From Candidatus Bathyarchaeota archaeon (GTDB taxonomy: Archaea; Thermoproteota; Bathyarchaeia; TCS64), in assembly GCA_026014515.1 (NCBI GenBank), contig JAOZIG010000045.1, positions 1 through 24,041 on the forward strand: 24,041 nucleotides of DNA, read 5' to 3'. Of the stretch, positions 1 through 7,824 are shown piece by piece. The stretch's first letter is position 1. Each line of letters starts with the position of its first letter. A program made the translations under genes and the position numbers. The notes beneath the pieces were generated by a model. The model did not search any database. It saw nothing but the letters and a program-made list of their open reading frames with translations, and was not told the origin of the DNA.

Positions 1-219
1 AACGGGTACTTCTGATGGATCAAGACCCGCACACACTACCCTCGTGACAATATCCCGCTCGGTGACGATGTCCTTTAAACCCTCTTCGGAGAAGACCAAC
101 AGGCTGCTTATACCGAATTTCGCCATTGCCCTCGCAGCGTTTTTAACGGACTCGTCAATGGTTGTTGTGATAACCCTCTCTGTCATAACATCATTAACCG
201 TAAGCACTGTTTTCTCCAC
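1..219 (-). CDS. CBS-domain protein, 5' part only
   Basis: The 73 codons present start at a GTG (219-217); an in-frame TGA lies two codons upstream, which fixes this start or the in-frame ATG at 186. The gene runs off the left edge of the window. The translation contains 'VNDVMTERVITTTIDES' then 'GISSLLVFSEEGLKDIVTERD', the classic first half of a CBS (Bateman) motif: xVxDVM, a helix, GISSLLV, then GIVTERD-like. Tandem CBS proteins usually bind adenosyl nucleotides or SAM and act as energy or ligand sensors. Here only one motif is visible, so the rest of the architecture is unknown. It lies 48 bp downstream of the DNA alkylation repair gene on the same strand and may be last in that transcription unit. 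Confidence 0.85.
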   Translation of the reverse strand, partial: MEKTVLTVNDVMTERVITTTIDESVKNAARAMAKFGISSLLVFSEEGLKDIVTERDIVTRVVCAGLDPSEVPV

Positions 220-267
220 GTTTCAGGCTTCAATATCGGTTAAAAGCGATTATGGACGCTTGATAGG

Positions 268-975
268 TTACTTAGTTTTGTATACCTTAAGCTCCTGTGG
301 GAGCTTCTCACTCGCATACCTAAGCACCAAGGCAGCAGTATCAGGTTTCCATTTCACAAGATAATCATGTATCTCTCCGGGATACTCTCGTGACGCCTCC
401 TTGAGCATCCAGCCTACACCCTTCTGAACCATATCATCCATGTCAGTCATCAAGGGCTCAGCGATCCTGTAGACATCATCAAGCATCAACCCCTTACGTG
501 CTATTGGAACCATGGTAACCGCTGAGGCTCGTCGTCTCCAACGGTTCTCGCTGCTTGTCCACTTGATTAGCTCCTCCGTGAGCTTGGGGTCGTCTTTGAC
601 GCATTCGCTTATCATGTGTGTTGTGAGGTGGTCTGTTATGGCCCAGTTGCCCAGATAATCAACCAACTTATCGAATAAGGGGAAATGCTCTGCCGTGATT
701 TTGAGTCTGAACCTGTCAAGCATCTTGAGCCCCACTGATGCAGCGTCAAGTACCCCGGTTTTCAGTAACTCCTCTGTGACAGCTAATGCTGCGGGTAGAT
801 CGCCTTTTACCTCTGGGTAGAACTGGTCGGCTATGGTCTTGTTCTGTTTTTGGCTCAAGCCATAGGTCTCTATGGGCTCCTTGAAGTATCGTAATAGGTC
901 TGCTCTGCGCTCTGGGTCGCCTTGTTTCTCTATCTCAGCCATGATCCTGTCTGCAAGACTAGTCAAACGCCTCAC
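268..975 (-). CDS. AlkD-like DNA alkylation repair protein (HEAT-repeat)
   Basis: This 235-residue, mostly helical protein matches the DNA_alkylation (PF08713) layout. It has an N-terminal 'ADRIMAEIEKQGDPERRADL' helix, 'YGLSQKQ', then HEAT-like pairs with 'LGNWAITDHL', 'ENRWRRRASAV' and a late 'VQKGVGWMLKEA', the usual family signature. Characterised AlkC/AlkD enzymes remove cationic N3- and N7-alkylated bases by base excision without deep base flipping. The length is normal for the family. The start used is a GTG at 975, which keeps the family's N-terminal helix; an ATG at 942 is the alternative. The gene overlaps the 3' end of the upstream flavoprotein by 17 bp, indicating co-transcription. 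Family assignment is firm; substrate is inferred. Confidence 0.85.
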   Translation of the reverse strand: MRRLTSLADRIMAEIEKQGDPERRADLLRYFKEPIETYGLSQKQNKTIADQFYPEVKGDLPAALAVTEELLKTGVLDAASVGLKMLDRFRLKITAEHFPLFDKLVDYLGNWAITDHLTTHMISECVKDDPKLTEELIKWTSSENRWRRRASAVTMVPIARKGLMLDDVYRIAEPLMTDMDDMVQKGVGWMLKEASREYPGEIHDYLVKWKPDTAALVLRYASEKLPQELKVYKTK

Positions 976-2569
976 CTATCTCGGCGTAGTCAATCTGGAT
1001 AGCCTTGTCTTGCTTGGACAGAATGATGGTTTTACGCCACGCTGGGTTCTCCTCAGGGTGATCAAGCCGGTAATGGGCGCCTCTGCTTTCTTTCCGCTCC
1101 ATGGCTGCCCTGATGATATACTCGCATACATCCAGCGCCATCAACGCCTCTAAAGCGTTCAATAACTGTTTCCCGGGCTTAGCAAGTATACTGCGTGCAG
1201 AGTCACGTAGCTCGCCTAGACGCTCAAATGCATCTACCAGCGAGTAGCTGTCTCTGATGACCCCCACGTTTTCCCACATATTCTCGCGTACAAGGTCCAT
1301 CAAAGTTGGAGGCGTGTAACCTACGTCTCGAAAGGTAAGTTTCTCATAACGTTCAAGCTCGGATTTGGCGAGCTCATCAACGTTCTCAAAGTCATGGGAT
1401 GCCGCGTACTCGACTGCACGCTGGGCTGCCCGGACACCGAAGACTGTTACATCGGTCAATGCGTTGCCGCCGTGTCTGTTTGCTCCGTGAATGCCGCCCA
1501 TTACCTCTCCTGCAACAATGAGACCCGGTATACCTGTCTCTCCGTGTGTGTTTGCGACTACTCCACCCATGGTGAAGTGGCTGAGAGGCGCTATTCTGAT
1601 GAGTTTCTCGTCTGCTAGGAGCTTCTCCCTGTAGTACTTGTTGTTCGCCATACCATACCAGTCATCTGGTTCACCGTTTTTCACGACCTCACGTGCATCA
1701 AGCAAAACCGCTCCTTCTAATCCGAAACCGTCATGAACTTCCCTCATCATGGCTCGTGATAATAGGTCGCGGCTCTTGGCGATGTATGGTCGCTCAGTGA
1801 CGTTGTGCTTCTCTGGGACATTCTCACCTATGGTATTGACTATCTTGCCCTCCCAGACAACCTTACCGTCCACAAGTAGTGGTGGTGCATCTGGTTCAGC
1901 TAGGGCTAGGGGGAAGAACTGGCAGAACTCCATGTCTCTTAGTCTTGCCCCTGCGTTGATGGCGAGAACATAACCGTCGCCTGTGGTTCTTAGGGGGCAG
2001 TCTGTGCGTTTGAATAAGCCTCCTGCGCCTCCAGATGCTAAGAGTATGGCCTTTGTTTGGAATATTACTGGTTGGCTCTCTCGTCCATGATAACCGACAG
2101 CCCCAACAACGGCGTCATCTTTCTTGATTAGCTTGGTTATGATGATGTTCTCGATGAACTCAACGCCTAGGTCTCGTAGGTACTTGACCTGCGGTAACGT
2201 GATGCCTTGACCTAGTTTGGTCTCAGGGGCACCTACACTGATACCTCCATGCCGTTCATTGACCACACAGCCATACTTGTCAAGCTCCAAGACACGCTCC
2301 CCACCTTCCTCAACCAAGACCTCGACAAGCTTGGGGTCATTCAATCCTTTCCCGGTGCTTAGGGTTCGTTGCCTGTGTTCATCGACAGTCATACCGCCTA
2401 CTGCTGCGAGGTAGCCGCTACCAGCGACGATGGTACAGTTGTTGTAGCCTGCTGGTGCCTTTGATACTAGGGTTACTTTGGCGCCTTGTTCGTGGGCGTG
2501 GATGGCGGCTCTGAGTCCTGCGCCTCCGGTGCCGATTATGAGTATGTCTGTCTTGACGTTGATGACCAT
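959..2569 (-). CDS. FAD-dependent oxidoreductase, fumarate reductase/succinate dehydrogenase flavoprotein type (copy 2)
   Basis: This 536-residue COG1053-type flavoprotein starts with a dinucleotide-binding motif 'LIIGTGGAGLRAA' (residues 10-22). Substrate-site residues of the family are present: R267 in 'SRDLLSRAM', H331 in 'SHFTMGGV' and R365 in 'GANRHGGNALTD'. A C-terminal 'ESRGAHYRLDHP' is typical of the SdhA/FrdA/NadB family. The position that carries covalent FAD-histidine in SdhA reads 'NNCT' and the 'QFHPT' substrate histidine is 'QFFP', so covalent flavin is unlikely and the exact substrate is open. No iron-sulfur or membrane subunit lies nearby. The ATG at 2569 was chosen over an upstream ATG at 2623, because the longer form would add 18 unconserved residues and overlap the previous gene; the paralogue also begins about seven residues before the FAD motif. 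It may be a fumarate reductase, thiol:fumarate-type or L-aspartate oxidase-like enzyme. Confidence 0.85.
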   Translation of the reverse strand: MVINVKTDILIIGTGGAGLRAAIHAHEQGAKVTLVSKAPAGYNNCTIVAGSGYLAAVGGMTVDEHRQRTLSTGKGLNDPKLVEVLVEEGGERVLELDKYGCVVNERHGGISVGAPETKLGQGITLPQVKYLRDLGVEFIENIIITKLIKKDDAVVGAVGYHGRESQPVIFQTKAILLASGGAGGLFKRTDCPLRTTGDGYVLAINAGARLRDMEFCQFFPLALAEPDAPPLLVDGKVVWEGKIVNTIGENVPEKHNVTERPYIAKSRDLLSRAMMREVHDGFGLEGAVLLDAREVVKNGEPDDWYGMANNKYYREKLLADEKLIRIAPLSHFTMGGVVANTHGETGIPGLIVAGEVMGGIHGANRHGGNALTDVTVFGVRAAQRAVEYAASHDFENVDELAKSELERYEKLTFRDVGYTPPTLMDLVRENMWENVGVIRDSYSLVDAFERLGELRDSARSILAKPGKQLLNALEALMALDVCEYIIRAAMERKESRGAHYRLDHPEENPAWRKTIILSKQDKAIQIDYAEIGEAFD

Positions 2570-2594
2570 AATGGGAAAAAGTGTGTAGGGGGTT

Positions 2595-4145
2595 TTAAAC
2601 GGTATCCTCAAGGCTTGGTCCATCAGGGGTCCGGTAGACTCTGATGGGTTTCAGCCACTCTGGGTTCATATCTGGGAAATCAACCCGGTAATGTGTTCCT
2701 CTGCTCTCCTCTCGTCTTAAAGCGGATAACGTGGTTAGGGTTGATGCCATTATAGCCATCCGGGTCTCTGCTGCCTGTTTCTGGTGACTGATAGTTTCCT
2801 CATTGAACCTGAGCTTACTCATCTCGTGTAATCGATTCAGTGCTTGGGTTAGGCTTTCTTTGCTGCGTACGATGCCTACGTTATACCACATGAGAATCCT
2901 TAGCTCCTTCAAGGTCTCGGCTGGATCTGTCTCAGTCGTGTAGGTTCCCTTGAAATCGTAGTCTATCTCTGGTCTAGTGTGTTTAGCTGCGTATTCTGCG
3001 GCTGATGCTCCCGCTCGTGCACCAAAGACAACTATCTCGGTTAATGCATTGCCTCCAAGCCTATTTGCGCCATGTACTCCACCTGTTACTTCTCCAACTG
3101 CGTATAATCCGGGGACGTTTGTGCTACAGTCGGGTCGTATCTCGACTCCAGCCATGGTGAAGTGGGTTACTGGAGTAACCTTGAAGGGCTTCTCATCCGC
3201 CCTCATATCCATGAGTACTTTACGTTGACTGTCCTTAGCATACAGGTTCTCTATTCCAACCTCGTTGATTACATCACTGGCATCAAGAAGCACAGCACCA
3301 TCAACACCTCTACCCTCATGCACCTCACTCATGATAGCCCTGCTCAAGTGATCCCTTGCCATAGTAGTTAATGGACGCTGAGTGATCCCATGCTTCTCAA
3401 CAATATCCTCACCAAGACTGTTGAGAAGTGTGCCCTTGTCTACTAGGTCTCCATAGATGGCGAAAGCAGGATAGCCTTCCTCGGCTACCGCGACTGGGGC
3501 AAATTGGATAAACTCCATGTCTCGTAGGGTTGCACCAGCCTCGTATGCCAGCGCGTATCCATCACCAGCAATATCCACAGGGCAATCAGTTCTACTGTAG
3601 GCTCCCGCTGATCCACCGGCTGCGAGTATGGTTGCTCCTGCCTTGAATACTACTGGTTCATCTCTGAGTCCAACGGCTCCAATCACTCTGTCCTTTTCCT
3701 TGATTAGCTCAGTGATTGTGCACTTGTCTACGAGTTTGACGCCTCTTTCCTTGAGGTACTTAACCATGGGCTGTATGAATCCTAGTCCTCTTGCCTCTGG
3801 GTTGTCTCCGCAGAGCACGTTACCGTATCTTGTGGTGATAACTACCCCATATTTTCGGAGCTCAAGTAACCGCTCAGCGCCTTCCGATACCAGTACATCT
3901 ACGAGGGCTGGATCGTTGAGGTGTTTTCCCCCTTCCATGGTGGCTTGTCTGTGTTCTTCGACTGTGTATCCGTCTATAGCGGCTCTGAAGCTACCGTTTG
4001 CGACTATTGTGGCATTCTTCATGCCTGTAGCTGCCTTGCTGACAATCAGTACGTTTGCGCCTCGGGCTTCTGCCTCTATAGCTGCTCTGAGTCCTGCGCC
4101 TCCGCTGCCTATGATGAGTACGTCGGCTTCGTAGTAAGTGGTCAT
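2595..4145 (-). CDS. FAD-dependent oxidoreductase, fumarate reductase/succinate dehydrogenase flavoprotein type (copy 1)
   Basis: This 516-residue protein is a clear tandem paralogue of the next gene, alignable end to end. It has 'LIIGSGGAGLRAA' (residues 10-22), R264 in 'ARDHLSRAI', H328 in 'THFTMAGV', R362 in 'GANRLGGNALTE' and 'ESRGTHYRVDFP' at the C-terminus. A 'RTDCP' motif (residues 185-189) is shared by both copies and may be subfamily-specific. The covalent-FAD histidine position is 'KNAT', and 'QFHPT' is replaced by 'QFAP' (214-217), so it differs from classical SdhA at the same two places as its partner. It starts 31 bp after the ATC-hydrolase-like gene and ends 25 bp before the second flavoprotein. 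The pair could form a heteromer or act on two related dicarboxylic acids; both ideas are inference. Confidence 0.85.
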   Translation of the reverse strand: MTTYYEADVLIIGSGGAGLRAAIEAEARGANVLIVSKAATGMKNATIVANGSFRAAIDGYTVEEHRQATMEGGKHLNDPALVDVLVSEGAERLLELRKYGVVITTRYGNVLCGDNPEARGLGFIQPMVKYLKERGVKLVDKCTITELIKEKDRVIGAVGLRDEPVVFKAGATILAAGGSAGAYSRTDCPVDIAGDGYALAYEAGATLRDMEFIQFAPVAVAEEGYPAFAIYGDLVDKGTLLNSLGEDIVEKHGITQRPLTTMARDHLSRAIMSEVHEGRGVDGAVLLDASDVINEVGIENLYAKDSQRKVLMDMRADEKPFKVTPVTHFTMAGVEIRPDCSTNVPGLYAVGEVTGGVHGANRLGGNALTEIVVFGARAGASAAEYAAKHTRPEIDYDFKGTYTTETDPAETLKELRILMWYNVGIVRSKESLTQALNRLHEMSKLRFNEETISHQKQAAETRMAIMASTLTTLSALRREESRGTHYRVDFPDMNPEWLKPIRVYRTPDGPSLEDTV

Positions 4146-4176
4146 AGGTTAAAGATGGTGGTTGTTTGTTTAACGG

Positions 4177-4647
4177 TTACTCAGCCAAGTAGACCCTTTC
4201 TAGGCAATACTCCTCGGCTGACTCACGGGTAAGCACTGCTTCTACCCTGAGCTTGGGATCAAACTCGTTGAGGGTCGCCTGTATACTGGGTAAGGTCAAA
4301 TGAGTGCATAACCCATTCAGGAACATACCACAGTCCACACCTACATCAAGAAACGCCTCAAAGAAAGGACAACGATTTAGGAGGAACGTTACGCTTTTTT
4401 CGTCTTGTTTGTGGACTCTGATCTCTGTTCCCGCGTCTTCCATAAAACGTCTGTAGACTTCTGCGCCGATCTCTATTGTGGTTAGGTCTTTTGGTAGTTT
4501 TCTGCGCATTTCTCGTGCGATGAGTACTCCTTGGCGTTTGCTGGCTTCTTCAAGTATCTCCAGTGCCTTGTCTGTGCCTAGGATTTCTATTACCTTCATC
4601 ACGTACAGGATATTCAGGTCGTAGGCTCGTCTGACGCCGTCGAACAT
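4177..4647 (-). CDS. ATC-hydrolase-like/V4R-like cysteine protein
   Basis: This 156-residue soluble protein has an N-terminal helical half and a C-terminal half with 'LNRCPFFEAFLDVGVDC' followed by 'GLCTHLTLPSI'. The spacing of conserved cysteines after an N-R-C-P segment resembles the L-2-amino-thiazoline-4-carboxylic acid hydrolase-like family (PF14196) and related V4R-type small-molecule-binding domains. This is a motif-level judgement and no catalytic role is proven. It is the first gene of the minus-strand group containing the two flavoproteins, so a link to their substrate or redox state is plausible. The ATG at 4647 sits close to the divergent promoter region, and no Shine-Dalgarno motif is visible upstream, so the mRNA may be leaderless. 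Confidence 0.55.
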   Translation of the reverse strand: MFDGVRRAYDLNILYVMKVIEILGTDKALEILEEASKRQGVLIAREMRRKLPKDLTTIEIGAEVYRRFMEDAGTEIRVHKQDEKSVTFLLNRCPFFEAFLDVGVDCGMFLNGLCTHLTLPSIQATLNEFDPKLRVEAVLTRESAEEYCLERVYLAE

Positions 4648-4722
4648 ATTGTGAACCAGCGTCCTGTATGGTTTAAGGGTTTAGGAAACCAGTCAAATAC
4701 AACCAAGAACGAGTGTGATATA

Positions 4723-5562
4723 ATGAAGGAAAAATCCATCCTAGACGCAGCCATAACATTCACAATACTCCAACTGGTACTCATAGTGCCCCAAGGAGTA
4801 CGTGACCTAGTAAGGTGGGAGAACCGTGTACTCGGGGGAAGCTACCTCACAGGCATACTATTGATAGCCATACCTGTATTCGTCATTGTTGTACGGCGCT
4901 ACGAGTTCAGACTGATGGGCGTAACCGTGGAGGACTGGAGAAAAAGCGTCAACAACGGGTTCAGAGGATGGCTCTTCTTCTTGGCTCCTCAACTGGTCAT
5001 GGGTTTCTTTATGCAGTGGGGGCTCAGATACCAAGACTACCCCATGCTCGCAGGGATACTGAGCATCATCGTGTTAGCAGCATGTATATTGATGAGCAGG
5101 GGAATGTTTGGCTCAGCCTCTGATAGGCGTCTCTTGGTTGTTGGGTTGATCATGGTGTTCCCATTCATGGTTAGTTTGGGTTGGAATGGTTTCTCGACTA
5201 GGATGTTGAAGGAGTATATCTGGAATATCCTCGTGGGAGGTTTCGCTGAGGAGTTCTTCTACCGTGGCTACGTCCAGTCCAGCGTCAACCAAGAATACCA
5301 ACGGGAATGGAAAATAGGCAAGACAAGCTTCGGACCCGGATTAATAGTCTCAGCAATACTCTATGGTGTGAGTAGAGGACTCAGGGTCATGAAACCTTGG
5401 AGTGGCATCTATGATTTCGCTTGGGGCTGGAGCCTATACGCCTTCACTCTAGGAATCTTCTATGGGCTCATCCGGGAGGCATCAGGTGACATACTGGCAT
5501 CAGGTACAGCAAACAGCATGATTGACGCCATTGGGGAAGCATTCCTACGGGTTGTGGGTTAG
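4723..5562 (+). CDS. CPBP-family (Rce1/CAAX-protease-like) membrane protein, probably non-catalytic
   Basis: This 279-residue protein has about seven to eight hydrophobic segments. The C-terminal part holds 'GGFAEEFFYRGYVQS', matching motif 1 (EExxxR) of CPBP/Abi intramembrane proteases. Motif 2 (FxxxH) should fall at 'SAILYGVSRG' and motif 3 (HxxxN) at 'ILASGTANSM'; in both, the metal-binding histidine is serine while the final Asn is kept. Rce1-type enzymes use Glu, His, His and Asn at the active site, so peptidase activity is doubtful and a binding or scaffolding role is more likely. The ATG at 4723 was chosen because the alternative GTG at 4651 adds a polar, unconserved leader abutting the divergent gene. 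Its stop overlaps the aspartate kinase stop tail-to-tail by 4 bp. Confidence 0.75.
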   Translation: MKEKSILDAAITFTILQLVLIVPQGVRDLVRWENRVLGGSYLTGILLIAIPVFVIVVRRYEFRLMGVTVEDWRKSVNNGFRGWLFFLAPQLVMGFFMQWGLRYQDYPMLAGILSIIVLAACILMSRGMFGSASDRRLLVVGLIMVFPFMVSLGWNGFSTRMLKEYIWNILVGGFAEEFFYRGYVQSSVNQEYQREWKIGKTSFGPGLIVSAILYGVSRGLRVMKPWSGIYDFAWGWSLYAFTLGIFYGLIREASGDILASGTANSMIDAIGEAFLRVVG

Positions 5563-6731
5563 AAAGACCCCAGCACTTGATCCAAAGAAGCCTCCTCAAC
5601 CGTGATAGAGACACCTGTCTGGTCTGTCTTCAAACAGTAGACCCCGGTTATTTCGAGAATGTCTGGTATCTTGGATCGGATGAGTTTGACATCTTTCCCA
5701 GACACCGTGACACGTCGCAGGTTCTCCTTGAGGCTAATCGACTTCAAGCCATGATGTGCTACAACCTCGTGGAGCGTCTTCAAGGCGATCAGGGCATCAT
5801 GTGTGAAGCAGATGACCAGTCTTCCCTCTGATGCTTCTATGCTGTGCACAATACCTCCGATACACGTTAAGCGATCCACGGCTTCTTGTACAACTTGGCT
5901 TTTCTCTGCACCATCGCCTACGAGGGATACCTCATGAATACGCTCATCATCAACGGATATCTCTACACGGGGTAGATCACCCTTTACCAACGTGCCAGTC
6001 TCGGTGAGAGCCTCCCCCCTTGAGATTAGCCTGATGTCCAGCTCAGGGTTCTTATGCCTGAAGACCTTATCGTGGAGAACCTTGGCACCGTTGCTACTCA
6101 GGAGATAAGCGTCTCTTGTACTGATCTCTCTCAGCTTCTCCGAGCCCTCCACCAAGTGAGGATCAGCCGAATAAACACCACCCACATCCTTGACCAAGAC
6201 CAGTTCATTGGCGTCTAGACACCGAGCCAGTACTGTCGCTGTGGTGTCTGTGCCTCCCCTACCCAGCGTCGTGACCATCCCGTTGATGCTTCTACCTACA
6301 AACCCAGAAACCACAGGTGTCACACCCCTGTTCAGTAATGGTTTCAAGCCATATGCGACGGCTTTCCTACACTCATCCATGATGGGCTCGGCGTCACCAA
6401 AATTATCATCGGTGATTATCGGCCAACCGGGGGAGTCAACAGTAAACTCCTCGGCTCTGATGCCTATGAGTTCAAGTGCGGATGCGAATAGACGTGTACT
6501 CTGTTCTTCACCGAGTCTGATGATGTGGTCCTGTACGCTTCTTGGGACATTTGGGTGGATGGCTGTTGCTGCTTCAATGAGTTTATCGGTGGCTCCCTTG
6601 AGGGCGCTCACAACGACCACAACACGGTTCCCGTTGTCAAGCTCGGTTTTCACCTGAACAGCAGCTTCCCTGATACCTGCTCCATCGTTGAGCACAGAGC
6701 CCCCATACTTGACCACAAGCAATCGACTCAA
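5559..6731 (-). CDS. lysC: Aspartate kinase
   Basis: It phosphorylates L-aspartate to 4-phosphoaspartate, the entry to aspartate semialdehyde and then homoserine, lysine or homocysteine. The 390-residue protein has the amino-acid kinase domain, with 'KYGGSVL' near residue 8, 'SALKGATDKL', 'GRGGTDTTATVLA' and 'LVKDVGGVYSADP'. The last 140 residues look like two regulatory ACT units (from 'EVSLVGDGAEKSQ' on), so feedback control by an end product is likely. The start is a TTG whose last bases form the TGA stop of the UPF0280 gene (TTGA overlap), indicating translational coupling. Its place as last gene of the homocysteine operon suggests a pathway-dedicated isozyme. Family assignment is strong; the effector is unknown. 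Confidence 0.92.
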   Translation of the reverse strand: MSRLLVVKYGGSVLNDGAGIREAAVQVKTELDNGNRVVVVVSALKGATDKLIEAATAIHPNVPRSVQDHIIRLGEEQSTRLFASALELIGIRAEEFTVDSPGWPIITDDNFGDAEPIMDECRKAVAYGLKPLLNRGVTPVVSGFVGRSINGMVTTLGRGGTDTTATVLARCLDANELVLVKDVGGVYSADPHLVEGSEKLREISTRDAYLLSSNGAKVLHDKVFRHKNPELDIRLISRGEALTETGTLVKGDLPRVEISVDDERIHEVSLVGDGAEKSQVVQEAVDRLTCIGGIVHSIEASEGRLVICFTHDALIALKTLHEVVAHHGLKSISLKENLRRVTVSGKDVKLIRSKIPDILEITGVYCLKTDQTGVSITVEEASLDQVLGSF

Positions 6732-7465
6732 TGTGTTGCCTCCACTGAGACTATTTCCGGGAGCACTCCACCTGTGGCTACATGATCATCTCGGATAGCC
6801 AAGACCCCATGTACCCCCTTGATCTGTAATACAGCCTCAACCCCAGCAAAGACATCCGCGCCTTCAATCCCCTTCACCTGATTAGCCGCATAAGTAGCAA
6901 CAGCATCAGCCAACCCAGCGTTCACAGCGAAAACAGTCACCGAGTCCGCATCCCCCATGCTAAACGCGTGACTGTGACGCCCAGAGCTAGTGGCAATGCC
7001 ACAGGGGAATGATGTGACACGAAACCCGAGTCTCTCTGAGAGCGGGTTATCCCCAGCCCCCACCGAGATGGTTAAGGGTCTATCGGAGTATAACGCGGCT
7101 TCTCCGCCGTTCTCTATCACGGCAACAGTAGCCCCCTCCCTCACCATGGCGTCAACTGCTAGGTCGGCTATCACCCCAGCGACAGATGCCATGGGTCCAA
7201 CGTGGGCTCGGGTTGATGCCTGTGCCATCACCTGAGCGACAATGGGTGCATCATCCACAGTGACTGGGGTTAGACTGTACTCGAACTGGTGATCCATGAG
7301 GATGTACTCGAATAGCTGTCGTCGTTGCTCCCTGATACAGTCTAGGGCTGATTCTATTGTCTCGGGTTTGTCTGTGATGATTACTCCCCGGGTCTCACCT
7401 ATACTGTAGGGGTGTCTGGTGAGCCCAGTTGTTACTTGGTTAAGTGTAGAGCCCTCCGTGGACAA
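6728..7465 (-). CDS. UPF0280 (COG2122) ApbE-like protein, homocysteine synthesis
   Basis: This 245-residue protein carries the family marks 'VGPMASVAGVIADLAV', 'VIENGGEAALYS' and 'GIATSSGRHSHAFSMGDADS', which recall the FAD-binding/flavin-transferase fold of ApbE. In Methanosarcina a COG2122 gene was genetically linked to homocysteine formation together with DUF39 and the NIL-ferredoxin protein, and the same three occur here side by side. The biochemical step is not settled; a redox or flavin role in sulfur delivery is inferred. The only available start is a TTG at 7465, preceded directly by an in-frame TGA. It overlaps the ferredoxin gene by 34 bp, and no good ribosome site precedes it, so the start is less certain than the family. 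Confidence 0.85.
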   Translation of the reverse strand: MSTEGSTLNQVTTGLTRHPYSIGETRGVIITDKPETIESALDCIREQRRQLFEYILMDHQFEYSLTPVTVDDAPIVAQVMAQASTRAHVGPMASVAGVIADLAVDAMVREGATVAVIENGGEAALYSDRPLTISVGAGDNPLSERLGFRVTSFPCGIATSSGRHSHAFSMGDADSVTVFAVNAGLADAVATYAANQVKGIEGADVFAGVEAVLQIKGVHGVLAIRDDHVATGGVLPEIVSVEATH

Positions 7466-7824
7466 GCATCAAGACATAAGCCACAGGTTACACCACTGCA
7501 TTTCTCAGGGTCCAACCCAATAGAGTGATCAGGTGCATGATAGAAAGCCTCAGCTGGGCAGATACTCACACAAGCACCACAATCGATGCACAGCTCCTCG
7601 TCACGCTCGATGAGGCTGCTCACATCAACGATGACCCCCTTCTCCCTGAAGGCAGCTATGATGGTATCAGCGACTCGTCCATCTATCTCGGCTAGCATCT
7701 CGCCTCCTAGGGGGGTGATTCTGGCGCTGAGTATGTTTACTGGTGTCTTGTGCTCGATGATTATCTGGCTTGTGACTGGTTCCTGTACCAGTTCTTTGTC
7801 GAACCTTAGTAGTACTCTAACCAT
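7432..7824 (-). CDS. NIL-domain plus 2x[4Fe-4S] ferredoxin, sulfur-transfer partner
   Basis: This 130-residue protein has two parts. Residues 1-75 match the NIL fold ('PVTSQIIIEHKTPVNILSAR', 'ITPLGGEMLAEI'). Residues 76-130 form a two-cluster ferredoxin with Cys79, 82, 85, 89 and Cys109, 114, 117, 121. The second cluster has four residues between its first two cysteines instead of two. It corresponds to the ferredoxin-like partner of L-aspartate semialdehyde sulfurtransferase in methanogens (MA1822 type), thought to supply electrons or sulfur for homocysteine formation. The start codon shares one base with the DUF39 stop (TAATG). A clear Shine-Dalgarno GGAGG lies 8 bases upstream, at 7833-7837. 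Cytoplasmic, oxygen-sensitive by nature. Confidence 0.92.
   Translation of the reverse strand: MVRVLLRFDKELVQEPVTSQIIIEHKTPVNILSARITPLGGEMLAEIDGRVADTIIAAFREKGVIVDVSSLIERDEELCIDCGACVSICPAEAFYHAPDHSIGLDPEKCSGVTCGLCLDACPRRALHLTK

Noticed and set aside
44..364. 106-codon plus-strand frame at the window start
   Set aside because: It lies antisense to the CBS-domain reading frame and the end of the alkylation repair gene, both with recognisable motifs.
959..2569. Calling the flavoproteins L-aspartate oxidase (nadB)
   Set aside because: The fold and Arg/His motifs fit several enzymes, no NAD-synthesis genes are adjacent, and the substrate-loop histidine is changed in both copies, so a specific name is not justified.
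3628..4134. 168-codon open frame on the plus strand antisense to the first flavoprotein
   Set aside because: It mirrors a strongly supported gene on the other strand, is rich in Ser/Pro/Thr as expected from reversed coding DNA, and matches no motif.
6190..6657. 155-codon plus-strand frame opposite aspartate kinase
   Set aside because: It is a complement shadow of the kinase gene; it has no promoter or ribosome site and a low-complexity translation.
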